Below, piece after piece: positions 18,978 through 28,526 of a stretch of DNA of 52,721 bases; position 1 is the first letter of the stretch; every line of letters starts with the position of its first letter. The DNA is from an uncultured Clostridia bacterium (lineage in GTDB: Bacteria; Bacillota; Clostridia; Christensenellales; UBA1242): assembly GCA_944384415.1 (NCBI GenBank), contig CALWTF010000004.1:1-52721 (forward strand), written 5' to 3'. A program made the position numbers and the translations under genes. The notes under the pieces were generated by a model. It worked only from the letters and a program-made list of their open reading frames with translations, did not search any database and was not told the origin of the DNA.

Positions 18978-20813
18978 ATGAATTCTATGTTACAACAAAA
19001 AATTAAAGAACTTCCAACAGAAAGTGGTGTTTACATAATGAAAGACATAAACGGTGAAATAATTTATGTTGGAAAAGCAAAAATTCTTAAAAATAGAGTT
19101 AGTCAGTATTTCCATTCGCAAACAAACTTTACGCCTAAAGTTAAAGCAATGGTTGATAATATTGCCGATTTTGAATATATTGTTACTAATAATGAGTTAG
19201 AAGCTTTTGCTTTAGAAAATAATCTTATAAAAAAATATCAACCTTATTATAACATACTTTTAAAAGATGGAAAGGCTTATAGTTATATAAAAATAAATAT
19301 GAAACAAGATTTTCCAAAAATTGAAATTACAAGGCAGTTAAAGAAAGATGGGGCAAAGTATTTTGGACCATACTTTGCTGGCACAAAGGCTTCTGAAATT
19401 GTAAAAATTATATGTTCTGCTTTTCCTTTAAAAACCTGTAATGTAAAAATAACAAATGTTGCAAAACGGCCTTGCATAAATTATGAATTGGGTTTATGTT
19501 CTGCTCCTTGTGCTCATAAAATTGATAGTGAGGGATATCATCAATTATTAGAAAAAGCAATTAAATTTTTAAATGGACAATATGAAGATGTTGCAAAAGT
19601 TTTAGAAAAAAAGATGTTGGTTTGTGCTGAAAATGAAATGTTTGAAAGGGCAATACAATTACGCGATAGACTTTCAATGGTGAAAAAATTAGGGCAAACA
19701 ACTTTAACTTATTTAAACAGTGCCGAAAATATTGATATATTTGCTTGGTCAACAAATGGTTCAAACGCTTGTGTTGCTGTTTTGATAGTTCGAGGTGGAA
19801 GAAGTATAGGTTGTGAAACCTATCATTTGATAGATGTTAATCGTTCAGAGCAAGAAAGTATAAATCAGTTTATTGCACAATATTATCTAAAAGCAATAGT
19901 TCCGCCCGAAATTATTGTGCCATGTAAAGTTGAAGACATTTTAGAAAACTGGCTTAGTCAACGCAGAAGTGAAGGGCTTGGAATAGAAGGTAAAAGTTCA
20001 ATAAAAATTAAAATTGCATTAAAAGGCAAAAAAAGAAAGTTATTAGAGATTGCCAGAAAAAATGCAAACTTGGCTCTTAATAAATTTATTGAAAGTGAAA
20101 AACGAGTTAATGATTTTACGATTGGGGCTGTTGATAAACTTCAAGAAATTTTAAAAATGGATAAAAGACCAAGTAAAATGGAATGCTATGATATTTCTAA
20201 TATAAGTGGTGTTTTTAGTGTTGCTTCAATGGTGGTATTTAAAGAAGGAGTGCCAGCAAAACGATTGTATAGGAAATTTAAGATTAAAACAGTTAATGGT
20301 CCAAATGATTTTGCTAGTATGAATGAGGTTTTAACCAGAAGATTCAATGAGGCGAAGCGTACAGATAAAAAGGATATTAGTTTTTCTGTTTTACCAGATT
20401 TGATTGTAATTGATGGTGGAAAAGGGCAATTAAGCAGTGCTTACAAAGCTATGATGAATTGTGGTGTTAATGTTCAAATGGTGGGATTAGCAAAAAGAGA
20501 AGAAGAATTATTTTTACCTAATAATCCTGTACCAATTGTTTTACCACATACACATAATTCGCTTAAAATGTTACAGCGAATTAGAGATGAGTCACATCGT
20601 TTTGCAATTACTTTTCACAGAAGTTTAAGAAATAAAACCGAAAGTATAATGGTACAAATACCTGGAATAGGTAAAATTAAGCGTAATAAATTGTTAAAGC
20701 ATTTCAAAAGTATAGATGCAATTAAAAACGCTAACATTGAAAGTTTAATGTCTGTTGAAAAAATTACAAAAAAAGATGCAGATAATATTTTTAAGTTTTT
20801 TCACGAAAGTTAG
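18978..20813 (+). CDS. uvrC: excinuclease ABC subunit C
   Basis: Makes the dual incision in nucleotide excision repair with UvrA/B. The GIY-YIG nuclease domain is at the N-terminus (GVYIMKD...EIIYVGKAK, about residues 16-36), the UVR UvrB-binding segment is around 190-225, the C-terminal RNase H-like domain includes MECYDISNISG (about 398-408) and VIDGGKGQLSSA (about 477-488), and helix-hairpin-helix motifs end the protein (IPGIGKIKRNKLLKHF). The product is 611 aa from the ATG at 18978; a GTG at 18963 would add five residues but lies across the -10 box, and ATG 18987 is also possible. None has a ribosome binding site. Confidence 0.95.
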   Translation: MNSMLQQKIKELPTESGVYIMKDINGEIIYVGKAKILKNRVSQYFHSQTNFTPKVKAMVDNIADFEYIVTNNELEAFALENNLIKKYQPYYNILLKDGKAYSYIKINMKQDFPKIEITRQLKKDGAKYFGPYFAGTKASEIVKIICSAFPLKTCNVKITNVAKRPCINYELGLCSAPCAHKIDSEGYHQLLEKAIKFLNGQYEDVAKVLEKKMLVCAENEMFERAIQLRDRLSMVKKLGQTTLTYLNSAENIDIFAWSTNGSNACVAVLIVRGGRSIGCETYHLIDVNRSEQESINQFIAQYYLKAIVPPEIIVPCKVEDILENWLSQRRSEGLGIEGKSSIKIKIALKGKKRKLLEIARKNANLALNKFIESEKRVNDFTIGAVDKLQEILKMDKRPSKMECYDISNISGVFSVASMVVFKEGVPAKRLYRKFKIKTVNGPNDFASMNEVLTRRFNEAKRTDKKDISFSVLPDLIVIDGGKGQLSSAYKAMMNCGVNVQMVGLAKREEELFLPNNPVPIVLPHTHNSLKMLQRIRDESHRFAITFHRSLRNKTESIMVQIPGIGKIKRNKLLKHFKSIDAIKNANIESLMSVEKITKKDADNIFKFFHES

Positions 20814-20819
20814 ATAAAT

Positions 20820-20865
20820 CTCTTGCATAGATTATATTAATCTAAATGTAAGAGGTTTTTATTTT
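20820..20865 (+). terminator. uvrC terminator hairpin that includes the next gene's ribosome binding site
   Basis: Bases 20820-20828 pair with 20846-20854, and 20829-20833 pair with 20839-20843, with a two-base bulge, giving about 14 pairs. The stem is followed by GTTTTTATTTT. The right arm contains AAGAGG (20850-20855), the likely ribosome binding site for the TTG start at 20864. Confidence 0.75.
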
Positions 20866-21928
20866 GCTAAAATTTAAAAAATTAAAATTTAAAAAGTTTA
20901 TATCAGTTTTTATTATAATATTTTTACTTGTTGTTCCAATAGTGGTTATACCTTTATTAAAAAATTTGCCAAATCCTTTAGGCTATGTAGAACGACCAGA
21001 TGGAAGTGTTTTTATTGAACTTTGGAATGTTGATACCTTTGAGGGCGGAAGCGCAAATCGTGGTGCTTTTTTAGAAAATACAGCAATAGAATTTGAAAAA
21101 GAAAATCGGGGAATTTATATTCTTGTTAAAAATTTAACAGAACAACAAGCAAAATTACAGTTGGAAAATAATATAAAGCCAGATATAGTTAGTTTTGGGT
21201 TAGGAGTAGGAGACTTGTTTTTACCATATTTAACTGAATTATCTGTTTCCAAAATTAAAACTGATTTAATTCAAGGTGGAAAAATAGATGGTAAACAAAT
21301 GGCAATACCGTGGTGTATGGGAGGATATGTTTTATGTTCTCAAGGAGATAGTGATTTAAACAACATCAACGCTTGGATTACTGAAACAGATACTAACTTT
21401 TTAGGATATGGTGGAGCATATATCAATCCATTATCTTCTATTGCTCATAATAAATCAGATGTAAAATTAAATAGAAATATAGTTTATTCAAATAGCTTGC
21501 AAGATAGTTATACTCAATATGATGCTTATCAAGATTTTTTAGATAAAAAGTTTGAAGTTTTGTTAGGAACTCAGCGTGATTATTTTCGTTTACAAAATAG
21601 AATAAACGCTGGGGTAATGAATTGCAATTTTCGATTTTTAAGTGGTTATTCAGATTTATTACAATGGATATCGGTGATTTCAAATGAGGGTGCAGTTGTT
21701 TCTATGGCTCAAACTTTTATTGAGTATTTGTTAAGTGTTAATGTTCAAAAGAAATTAATTTCAATTGGAATGTTTTCAGTTACTGATGAATTAATTTATA
21801 TTAATGATAAAACTTATTCTCAATTTGAGCAAACATTAAAAAATGTTGATTATGTTCAAAATGCTTTCTTATCAAAAATTGAATTGCAATCATCAAAACA
21901 AGATATTTTTAATAAACTTTTTAATTAA
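20864..21928 (+). CDS. extracellular solute-binding-like protein, membrane anchored
   Basis: 354 aa starting at TTG (20864), the only start codon close to the AAGAGG site. A lysine-rich N-terminus is followed by one membrane segment (about residues 12-33) with no lipobox cysteine, so the protein is probably anchored by an uncleaved helix. The exterior part begins with a segment typical of carbohydrate ABC-transporter binding proteins (IELWNVDTFEGG, with FLENTAIEFEK) and includes PDIVSFGLG and IPWCMGGYVLC. At 354 residues it is shorter than usual members (often above 400). No permease or ATPase gene is adjacent; murB follows 11 bases later. Sugar binding is an inference. Confidence 0.7.
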   Translation: MLKFKKLKFKKFISVFIIIFLLVVPIVVIPLLKNLPNPLGYVERPDGSVFIELWNVDTFEGGSANRGAFLENTAIEFEKENRGIYILVKNLTEQQAKLQLENNIKPDIVSFGLGVGDLFLPYLTELSVSKIKTDLIQGGKIDGKQMAIPWCMGGYVLCSQGDSDLNNINAWITETDTNFLGYGGAYINPLSSIAHNKSDVKLNRNIVYSNSLQDSYTQYDAYQDFLDKKFEVLLGTQRDYFRLQNRINAGVMNCNFRFLSGYSDLLQWISVISNEGAVVSMAQTFIEYLLSVNVQKKLISIGMFSVTDELIYINDKTYSQFEQTLKNVDYVQNAFLSKIELQSSKQDIFNKLFN

Positions 21929-21939
21929 AAGAGGTTGAA

Positions 21940-22836
21940 ATGTTTGGTTTTACGAATAGTTTAAATAGAATTTTCAAGGAAAGATTAAAGATTGATGAAT
22001 CTTTAAAAAATAAATGTACATTTAAAATTGGTGGAATAACAAGGTTTTATGTTGAAATTGAAAGTGTAAAAGAACTAAAATTTGTGTTAAAAAAATGTAA
22101 AAAATATAAAATTAGATATTTTATTTTAGGAGCAGGTTCTAATGTTCTATTTCCTGACTATTTTGACGGTATTATAATTTGCACAAAAAGAATGAATAAA
22201 GTAGAGTTGCAAAATTTTAATCGTGTAAAAGTTGATTCAGGTACTATGTTGCAAAATTTGTGTAACATTTGCAAATTGAATAATTTAAGTGGTTTAGAAT
22301 GGGCTGTTGGTATCCCTGGTACTGTTGGTGGTGCATTAAGAATGAACGCAGGTGCATTTGATAATCAAATTTGCAATTATTTGGAAAGTGTAACTATTTT
22401 AAGAAATGGTAAAATAGAAAATATAAATGCTAAAAATTTAAGTTTCGAATATAGAAAAGGGGTTTTTTTTGATGATAAAGGTTGTTTTATAATCAATGCA
22501 GTTTTTCATTTTAAAACAAAAATGAAAAATATCATTGAAAGAAATATGAATCTTTATTTAGTAAAGCGTCAGAAAACACAAAATGTAATGTTTCCCAGTG
22601 CGGGCAGTGTTTTTAAGCGTAAAAAAAATATAACAGCATCAGAAATGATAGATAAAGCGGGTCTTAAAGGCACTGCGTTTGGTGGAGCAATGGTTTCAAA
22701 AGTTCATTCTGGATATATAGTAAATACTGGAAATGCTAAAACTGAAGATGTAATTAATTTAATTAATTTTATAAAAACTAAGGTTTTCGAAAAGTTTAAG
22801 GAAAACTTAGATTTAGAAATTATAATAGTCAATTAA
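21940..22836 (+). CDS. murB: UDP-N-acetylenolpyruvoylglucosamine reductase
   Basis: FAD enzyme that reduces UDP-GlcNAc-enolpyruvate to UDP-MurNAc for peptidoglycan. Visible signatures are FKIGGITRFYVE (about residues 28-39), the FAD-binding ILGAGSNVLFPD (about 63-74), GIPGTVGGALRMNAGAF (about 125-141), and the catalytic serine region PSAGSVFKR (about 219-227); the terminal glutamate region LDLEIIIV is at the end. Length of 298 aa is normal for type IIb MurB. GAGG stands just upstream of the ATG. It precedes the whiA-dnaE promoter, a common Clostridia neighbourhood. Confidence 0.95.
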   Translation: MFGFTNSLNRIFKERLKIDESLKNKCTFKIGGITRFYVEIESVKELKFVLKKCKKYKIRYFILGAGSNVLFPDYFDGIIICTKRMNKVELQNFNRVKVDSGTMLQNLCNICKLNNLSGLEWAVGIPGTVGGALRMNAGAFDNQICNYLESVTILRNGKIENINAKNLSFEYRKGVFFDDKGCFIINAVFHFKTKMKNIIERNMNLYLVKRQKTQNVMFPSAGSVFKRKKNITASEMIDKAGLKGTAFGGAMVSKVHSGYIVNTGNAKTEDVINLINFIKTKVFEKFKENLDLEIIIVN

Positions 22837-22865
22837 CAAAATATTTATAAAATGATAAAAAAACA

Positions 22866-22894
22866 TTGAAAAATTTTAAAAAAACTATTAAAAT
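22866..22894 (+). promoter_or_regulatory. promoter for whiA-dnaE-pfkA
   Basis: TTGAAA (22866-22871), 17 bases, TAAAAT (22889-22894). Confidence 0.6.
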
Positions 22895-22928
22895 AATATT
22901 TAAAGATTAACAAAGGAGAATGTGGGAA

Positions 22929-23960
22929 GTGTCTTTTTCATTTGATGCTAAAAGTGAAGTTGTACAATCTGAATTGCCAGAAAGTGCTTGTTGCGCAAAA
23001 GCAGAACTTTCTGCATTGTTAAGAACTTGTGGTCAGTTAAGTTTAAATATAAATACAAAACAATTTAGTATTGAACTTGTAACTGAATTACCCAATTTGT
23101 TTACAAGGGTTAATAATTTAATAAAAATAATATATCCTGATTTTTCTGAATTAACTTTAATTCAAGAAGAAAAACAAAATCACACTATTAGGTATCATTT
23201 AGAAGTTCCTGAAGAGTGGACTAAAAAAATTTTAATTGATTGTTTTGTTTTTAAATCTTTTGAAGATGGAAATTTTGATTTGATAAATGGAATTTCAAGG
23301 GCAATTGTTGAAAACGAGTGTTGTAAAAAATCATTTATTAAAGGCGCTTTTTTAGGTTGTGCTAGTGCTAATATAGTTATAAAAGATATAAATGATTTAA
23401 AAAAACATACTGGTGGCTATCATTTAGAATTTGTTTTTAATTCATCAAATTTGGCTGGTGATTTTTCACATTTAATATCCGAATTTAATATTCATTCAAA
23501 AATTATGCAAAGAAAAAAAATGTGGGTGGTATATTTAAAAGAAGCTGAAATTGTTAGTGATTTATTAGCAATTGTGGGGGCTTATAATGCTGTTATGATA
23601 CTACAAAATGAATTTGCTGTTCGAGAAGTAAGAAATCAATTAAATAGACAACTTAATTGTATGAATTCAAATTTGGAAAAAATGGTAAAAGCTTCATTGA
23701 AACAAATTGAGGCTATTGAATATATTAGGGATACCATAGGTTTGGAAAGTTTACAACCAACTCTTTATGAATTGTGTTTATTAAGATTAGCTAATCCCGA
23801 TGAAACATTTGAAAATTTAGCAAAACTAATGACAGAACCTTTAACTAAAAGTGGTGTAAATCATAGACTGCGTAAAATAGTTAAAATAGCAGATAAATTA
23901 AAAAATGAAAACGATAATATTGAAAATAATAGTTCATTAGAAAATACTGAGGAGAAGTAA
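22929..23960 (+). CDS. whiA: WhiA sporulation/division regulator
   Basis: DNA-binding protein with a LAGLIDADG-like N-terminal half and a C-terminal helix-turn-helix (LAKLMTEPLTKSGVNHRLRKI, about residues 299-319 from this start), tied to division and sporulation control. The start is set to GTG at 22929: it gives the conserved N-terminus SFSFDAKSEV and a normal 10-base gap to AAAGGAG (22912-22918). The ATG at 22920 is one base from that site and would add three non-conserved residues. Length is 343 aa. The stop overlaps the dnaE start by one base. In most Firmicutes whiA follows rapZ and yvcK; neither is here. Confidence 0.92.
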   Translation: MSFSFDAKSEVVQSELPESACCAKAELSALLRTCGQLSLNINTKQFSIELVTELPNLFTRVNNLIKIIYPDFSELTLIQEEKQNHTIRYHLEVPEEWTKKILIDCFVFKSFEDGNFDLINGISRAIVENECCKKSFIKGAFLGCASANIVIKDINDLKKHTGGYHLEFVFNSSNLAGDFSHLISEFNIHSKIMQRKKMWVVYLKEAEIVSDLLAIVGAYNAVMILQNEFAVREVRNQLNRQLNCMNSNLEKMVKASLKQIEAIEYIRDTIGLESLQPTLYELCLLRLANPDETFENLAKLMTEPLTKSGVNHRLRKIVKIADKLKNENDNIENNSSLENTEEK

Positions 23961-26900
23961 TGGAAAATTTTGTACACTTGCATTTACACACTGAGTATTC
24001 TTTGTTAGATGGTGCAACAAGAATAGATAAACTTGTAAAAATATTAAAAGAGCGGGGTAGTCCCGCTTGTGCTATAACTGATCACGGAAATATGTATGGT
24101 GCAGTAAAATTTTATAAAGCTTGCAAAAAAAATGGCATAAAACCAATTATAGGTACTGAATTTTATGTTTCTCCTGATTTAACAGTCAAAAGCGGAAAAC
24201 CAGAAATTTCACATTTAATTTTAATTGCTAAAAATCAAAAAGGATACCAAAATCTTTTAAAATTAAATTCAATAGCTTGGTTAAAAGGTTTTTATTATAA
24301 ACCAAGAATTGATTATGATACATTGTCAAAATATAGTGAAGGTTTAATTTGTTCTTCTGCTTGTTTGGCGGGTGATATTCCTAAATTGTTAATTCAAGAA
24401 CGATATGAAGAAGCAGAAAAGGTTGCAATTCGTTTGCGAGATATGTTTGAAAAAGGTGATTTTTATATTGAGGTTCAAGACCACGGTATATCAGAACAAC
24501 GAAAGATATTGCCTCACTTATTTGAGTTAGCTGAAAAAATAGGTGTAAAAACCATAGCTACTAATGATGTTCATTATATCAATCAAGAAGATGCTGAAAT
24601 GCAAGATATAATGCTTTGCATACAAACTGGTCGTTCTGTAGATGACCCAGACCGTATGCGTATGGACGGAAACGAATTTTATTTAAAAACTGAAGAACAA
24701 ATGCGTAAAATATTTCAAGCACACCCAGAATGTATTGATAACACAATGGAAGTTGCTGAAAAATGTGAAATAGAATTTGATTTTAAAAGTCATTTCTATC
24801 CTGCAAGTAAAGATGTTCCAGAGGGAATGACACATTTGGAATATTTACGCAAACTTACTTATGAGGGTTTAGAAAAGAGATATGGAACCATTACAGATGA
24901 AATCAAAGAACGAGCTGAATTTGAATTAAAAACAATAAACGGAAGTGGTTTTCTAGATTATTTTTTGGTTGTTTGGGATTTTATTAATTATTCAAGAAGT
25001 ATAGGTGTTCCTGTTGGACCGGGTCGTGGAAGTGGTGCTGGTTCTATTGTTGCATATGCTTTAGGCATTACTAATATTGACCCTTTAAGATTCGCATTAT
25101 ATTTTGAAAGATTTTTAAATCCAGAAAGAATTAGTCCTCCAGATTTTGATATTGATTTTTGCCCAGTTCGTCGTGGCGAAATTATTGATTATGTTTCAAA
25201 AAAATATGGTGAAGATAATGTGTGTCAAATTATTACTTTTGGAACTTTAGCACCTAAAGCTGCTATCAAAGATGTTGCTCGTGCTTTAAAAATGCCTTAT
25301 AGTGAGGTTGATAAAATAACAAAACTTTTTCCAACCCCTAATAAAATGCCAAAATCACCAGCAATAAAAAAAATATTTGGTGTTGGTCTTGATAATGATG
25401 ATGATAAAAGTTATGTTAATGCTGAATTAAGGCAAATGTATGATAATGACCCTCTTGTTCAGAAAATTGTTGACATTGCTATAAAACTTGAAAATATGCC
25501 AAGGAACACAAGCATTCATGCAGCGGGTGTTATAATTTGCTGTGACCCTGTAGATATGCACGCTCCATTGGCCAAAAATGGTGATATGGTTACAACTCAA
25601 TTTGACAAAAAAGAAGTTGAAGAGCTAGGCTTGTTAAAAATGGACTTTTTAGGTTTGATAACTTTAACAGATCTTGACCTTATGGCTAAAACAATCAAGA
25701 AAACAAAAGGCATTACAATTGATTATGATAAAATAGATTATGATGACCAATCTGTTTATAAAATGATAGGTTCAGGAGATACCGATGGAGTTTTCCAAAT
25801 TGAAAGTGGTGGAATGCGTAAACTTACAATGGATATGAAACCTGTTAACTTAGAGGATTTGACAGTTATTGGTGCTATTTATAGACCCGGACCTATGGAT
25901 GAAATACCAACTTATTTAAAAAACAGAAGAAATCCAGATAGTATTGAATACGATGACCCTCGAATGATTGATGAACTTAGCGTTACATATGGTGTTATGA
26001 TTTATCAAGAACAAGTTATGATGCTTTGCAGAAAATTGGCTGGTTATACAATGGCGCAAGCTGACCATGTTAGAAAAATAATGGGTAAAAAATTAAAAGA
26101 TGAACTTGTTGAAGAGAAAGATAGGTTTATATATGGTTGGGAAGATCCAACAGGTAAAAATAGTATTGCTGGTGCTGTAAAGTTAGGTATGAAAAAAGAA
26201 GTGGCAGAAAAATTGTGGAATAAAATGGAAAAATTTGGTTCGTATGCTTTTAATAAATCTCACGCTGCAGCATATGCACATGTTTTATATCAAACTGCGT
26301 ATGTTAAAAGATACTATCCTGTTGAATTTTATTGTTCTATTTTAAATAATAGAATAACAAAGTCAGATGAAATAAAACATTATATGGCGCTTGCTGAACA
26401 ACATAATATTAATATTTTACAACCTGATGTAAACAAAAGTATGGCTTATTTTAGTGTTGAAGGTGATAATATTAGGTTTGGTTTGGGTGGAATGAAAAAT
26501 GTTGGAGTTGGTTTAGTTGAACAATTAGTAGAAGAGCGCAACAAAAACGGAGCATTTAAAGATTTGCAAGATTTTTTGTTTAGAATGGGTAATCAAGCAC
26601 ACAATAAAAGATTTTTAGAGTCTATGATTTTAGGTGGTGCTTTTGATTGTTTTGGTGTTACAAGAAGTCAAATGATGGCTGTTTATGAAACTATTGTTGA
26701 GCGTGTGGGGGCGGATAGAAAGAACCAAAAAAACGGTCAATTATCATTATTTGGAACTTTAATTAAAAATGATGAATGTGCTATAAATAAAATTACATAT
26801 CCAAATATTCCGGAATATACAACACAACAAAAATTAAAGTTCGAAAAGCAGGTGTTGGGTGTTTATATGAGTGGTCACCCTCTTAATCAATTTCGAGCTT

Positions 26901-27526
26901 ATATGAGTGCATTTAATTTGAATTCAAATATGTTAAATGGTCATGAAATAGAATCTTCTGGTGAAGATGAAAATGCAACTGTAATTTATGATGATGTTCA
27001 AGATGGGCAAGTTGTTAATTTTGGTGGAATAATTACAAATGTTAAAAAAATGAATACTAAAAATGGCAACCGTGATATGGCTATTGTTACCATTGAAGAT
27101 TTATATGGTAACATTGAGATGATGTTGTTTCCAAATGTTTATGAAAAAACACGAAGCCATTTGATAGAAGATGGTCTTATATTGGTAAAAGGAAAAATAA
27201 GCATTAGAGAAGGCGAAAAACCTATTGTATTAGTTGAAGATATAAAACCTTGGAAATTGGAAGAAATTGAACAGAAAATAGAACAAAAAAATGAAAAAAA
27301 TTCAAATCAACATAAAAAACTTTATTTAAAATTTTCTTCAAATGATAATGTTTTGCTTGCAAAAGTTGTTGAAATTTTGGCAAACTATAAAGGCGAAATG
27401 CCAGTTGCTTTACAATGCATAGATAAACAAAAACTTTTTTCATTAAACTATAAAGTAGATGGAAGCAATGCTTTAATTAATGAATTATGTTCAGTTCTTG
27501 ATGAAACTAATATAAAAATCATTTAA
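23960..27526 (+). CDS. dnaE: DNA polymerase III alpha subunit, DnaE type
   Basis: Replicative C-family DNA polymerase. The PHP domain opens the protein (HLHLHTEYSLLDGA, residues 6-19; ITDHGNMYG, about 39-47). The palm holds GPGRGSGAGSIVAYALGI (about 353-370) and the catalytic PDFDIDF (about 394-400). YQEQVMML and the finger block precede helix-hairpin-helix repeats. The C-terminal OB fold is visible as QVVNFGGIITNVKKM (about 1015-1029). Length of 1188 aa fits DnaE1/DnaE without an embedded exonuclease, as in PolC. Between whiA (one-base overlap) and pfkA (9-base gap), the standard Clostridia order. Confidence 0.97.
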   Translation: MENFVHLHLHTEYSLLDGATRIDKLVKILKERGSPACAITDHGNMYGAVKFYKACKKNGIKPIIGTEFYVSPDLTVKSGKPEISHLILIAKNQKGYQNLLKLNSIAWLKGFYYKPRIDYDTLSKYSEGLICSSACLAGDIPKLLIQERYEEAEKVAIRLRDMFEKGDFYIEVQDHGISEQRKILPHLFELAEKIGVKTIATNDVHYINQEDAEMQDIMLCIQTGRSVDDPDRMRMDGNEFYLKTEEQMRKIFQAHPECIDNTMEVAEKCEIEFDFKSHFYPASKDVPEGMTHLEYLRKLTYEGLEKRYGTITDEIKERAEFELKTINGSGFLDYFLVVWDFINYSRSIGVPVGPGRGSGAGSIVAYALGITNIDPLRFALYFERFLNPERISPPDFDIDFCPVRRGEIIDYVSKKYGEDNVCQIITFGTLAPKAAIKDVARALKMPYSEVDKITKLFPTPNKMPKSPAIKKIFGVGLDNDDDKSYVNAELRQMYDNDPLVQKIVDIAIKLENMPRNTSIHAAGVIICCDPVDMHAPLAKNGDMVTTQFDKKEVEELGLLKMDFLGLITLTDLDLMAKTIKKTKGITIDYDKIDYDDQSVYKMIGSGDTDGVFQIESGGMRKLTMDMKPVNLEDLTVIGAIYRPGPMDEIPTYLKNRRNPDSIEYDDPRMIDELSVTYGVMIYQEQVMMLCRKLAGYTMAQADHVRKIMGKKLKDELVEEKDRFIYGWEDPTGKNSIAGAVKLGMKKEVAEKLWNKMEKFGSYAFNKSHAAAYAHVLYQTAYVKRYYPVEFYCSILNNRITKSDEIKHYMALAEQHNINILQPDVNKSMAYFSVEGDNIRFGLGGMKNVGVGLVEQLVEERNKNGAFKDLQDFLFRMGNQAHNKRFLESMILGGAFDCFGVTRSQMMAVYETIVERVGADRKNQKNGQLSLFGTLIKNDECAINKITYPNIPEYTTQQKLKFEKQVLGVYMSGHPLNQFRAYMSAFNLNSNMLNGHEIESSGEDENATVIYDDVQDGQVVNFGGIITNVKKMNTKNGNRDMAIVTIEDLYGNIEMMLFPNVYEKTRSHLIEDGLILVKGKISIREGEKPIVLVEDIKPWKLEEIEQKIEQKNEKNSNQHKKLYLKFSSNDNVLLAKVVEILANYKGEMPVALQCIDKQKLFSLNYKVDGSNALINELCSVLDETNIKII

Positions 27527-27535
27527 GGAGATATA

Positions 27536-28504
27536 ATGACAATAAAAAGAAAGATAGGGGTTTTAACCAGTGGTGGTGATGCTCCTGGTATGAATGCTTG
27601 CTTAAAAAATATTGTAGAATATTCAAGCAGTAAAGGTTTTGAAATTGTTGCATTCAAACATGGGTATCAAGGTTTGATTGATGATGATTTTGTTTTGTTA
27701 TCGCCAAAAGATGTTGAATTAATAACGCCTTACGGTGGAAGTGTGATTTTTTCAGGTCGAAGTAAAGATTTTTTGGATAGTAAAAAACGAAAAAAAGGTA
27801 TGCAAAACTTGCTTAAACATAATGTAGAGGCATTAATTGTTTTGGGTGGGGAAGGTTCAATGCACGGTGCTTTAAGATTTGCTGAATATAAAATACCTGT
27901 TTACTTAATACCGTGTACTATTGATAACGATATAAGTTGTACCGAAAGAAGTATTGGTTTTGATACTTCAGTTAATAATGCTGTTGAAATGATAAATAAT
28001 GTTCAACAAACTATGCGTGCAAATGACCGTATTGGTGTTATAGAAACTATGGGAAGATATTGTGGTGATATTGCATTATATAGCGCAGTCGCGGCTGAGT
28101 GTGAAGTTTTAGCAATACCTGAAAAAAATAAAACAAAAGCCGATATTTTTAAATATATTCAAAAAAGCCTTGATAAAGGAAAAACTCCAACAGTTATTGT
28201 TTCAGAAAATGTGTTTGATGTTGTTCAATTGTCAAAAGAAATAGAGAAAAAATTTAAAAAAGAAAGTCGGCCAGTTATATTGAGTTATATGCAACGAGGT
28301 GGCTCGCCAACAATATTTGATATATTATTAGCTATTCGTATGGCAGTTAATGCTGTTTTGTGTGTGCAAAACAAAGTTGCAAGCAGTGTTTTATCTTTGA
28401 AAAATCAAAAAATTATACCTATAAAACTAGAAGATGCAATAAGCTGTAAAAAACAGTTAAACTTTGAACTTATGGAAATGTTTAAGGAATTAAACCAAAC
28501 TTAA
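27536..28504 (+). CDS. pfkA: 6-phosphofructokinase, divergent active site
   Basis: 322 aa, PfkA fold. The ATP loop LTSGGDAPGMNA (residues 10-21), FSGRSKDF (about 72-79), the catalytic TIDND (128-132) and ETMGRYCGD (about 169-177) identify the family, which makes fructose 1,6-bisphosphate in glycolysis. Three usually invariant places differ: GGDGS is GGEGS (E106, the E. coli D103 equivalent that binds Mg-ATP), PGTIDND is PCTIDND (C127), and the fructose-6-phosphate block reads SYMQRGGSP where E. coli has GHIQRGGSP. The arginines near E. coli R162 and R243 are kept. It may be a working enzyme with altered kinetics or phosphoryl donor. Ribosome binding site AAGGAG; same operon as dnaE. Confidence 0.88.
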   Translation: MTIKRKIGVLTSGGDAPGMNACLKNIVEYSSSKGFEIVAFKHGYQGLIDDDFVLLSPKDVELITPYGGSVIFSGRSKDFLDSKKRKKGMQNLLKHNVEALIVLGGEGSMHGALRFAEYKIPVYLIPCTIDNDISCTERSIGFDTSVNNAVEMINNVQQTMRANDRIGVIETMGRYCGDIALYSAVAAECEVLAIPEKNKTKADIFKYIQKSLDKGKTPTVIVSENVFDVVQLSKEIEKKFKKESRPVILSYMQRGGSPTIFDILLAIRMAVNAVLCVQNKVASSVLSLKNQKIIPIKLEDAISCKKQLNFELMEMFKELNQT

Positions 28505-28526
28505 ACTATGTTAAGGAGTATATATT

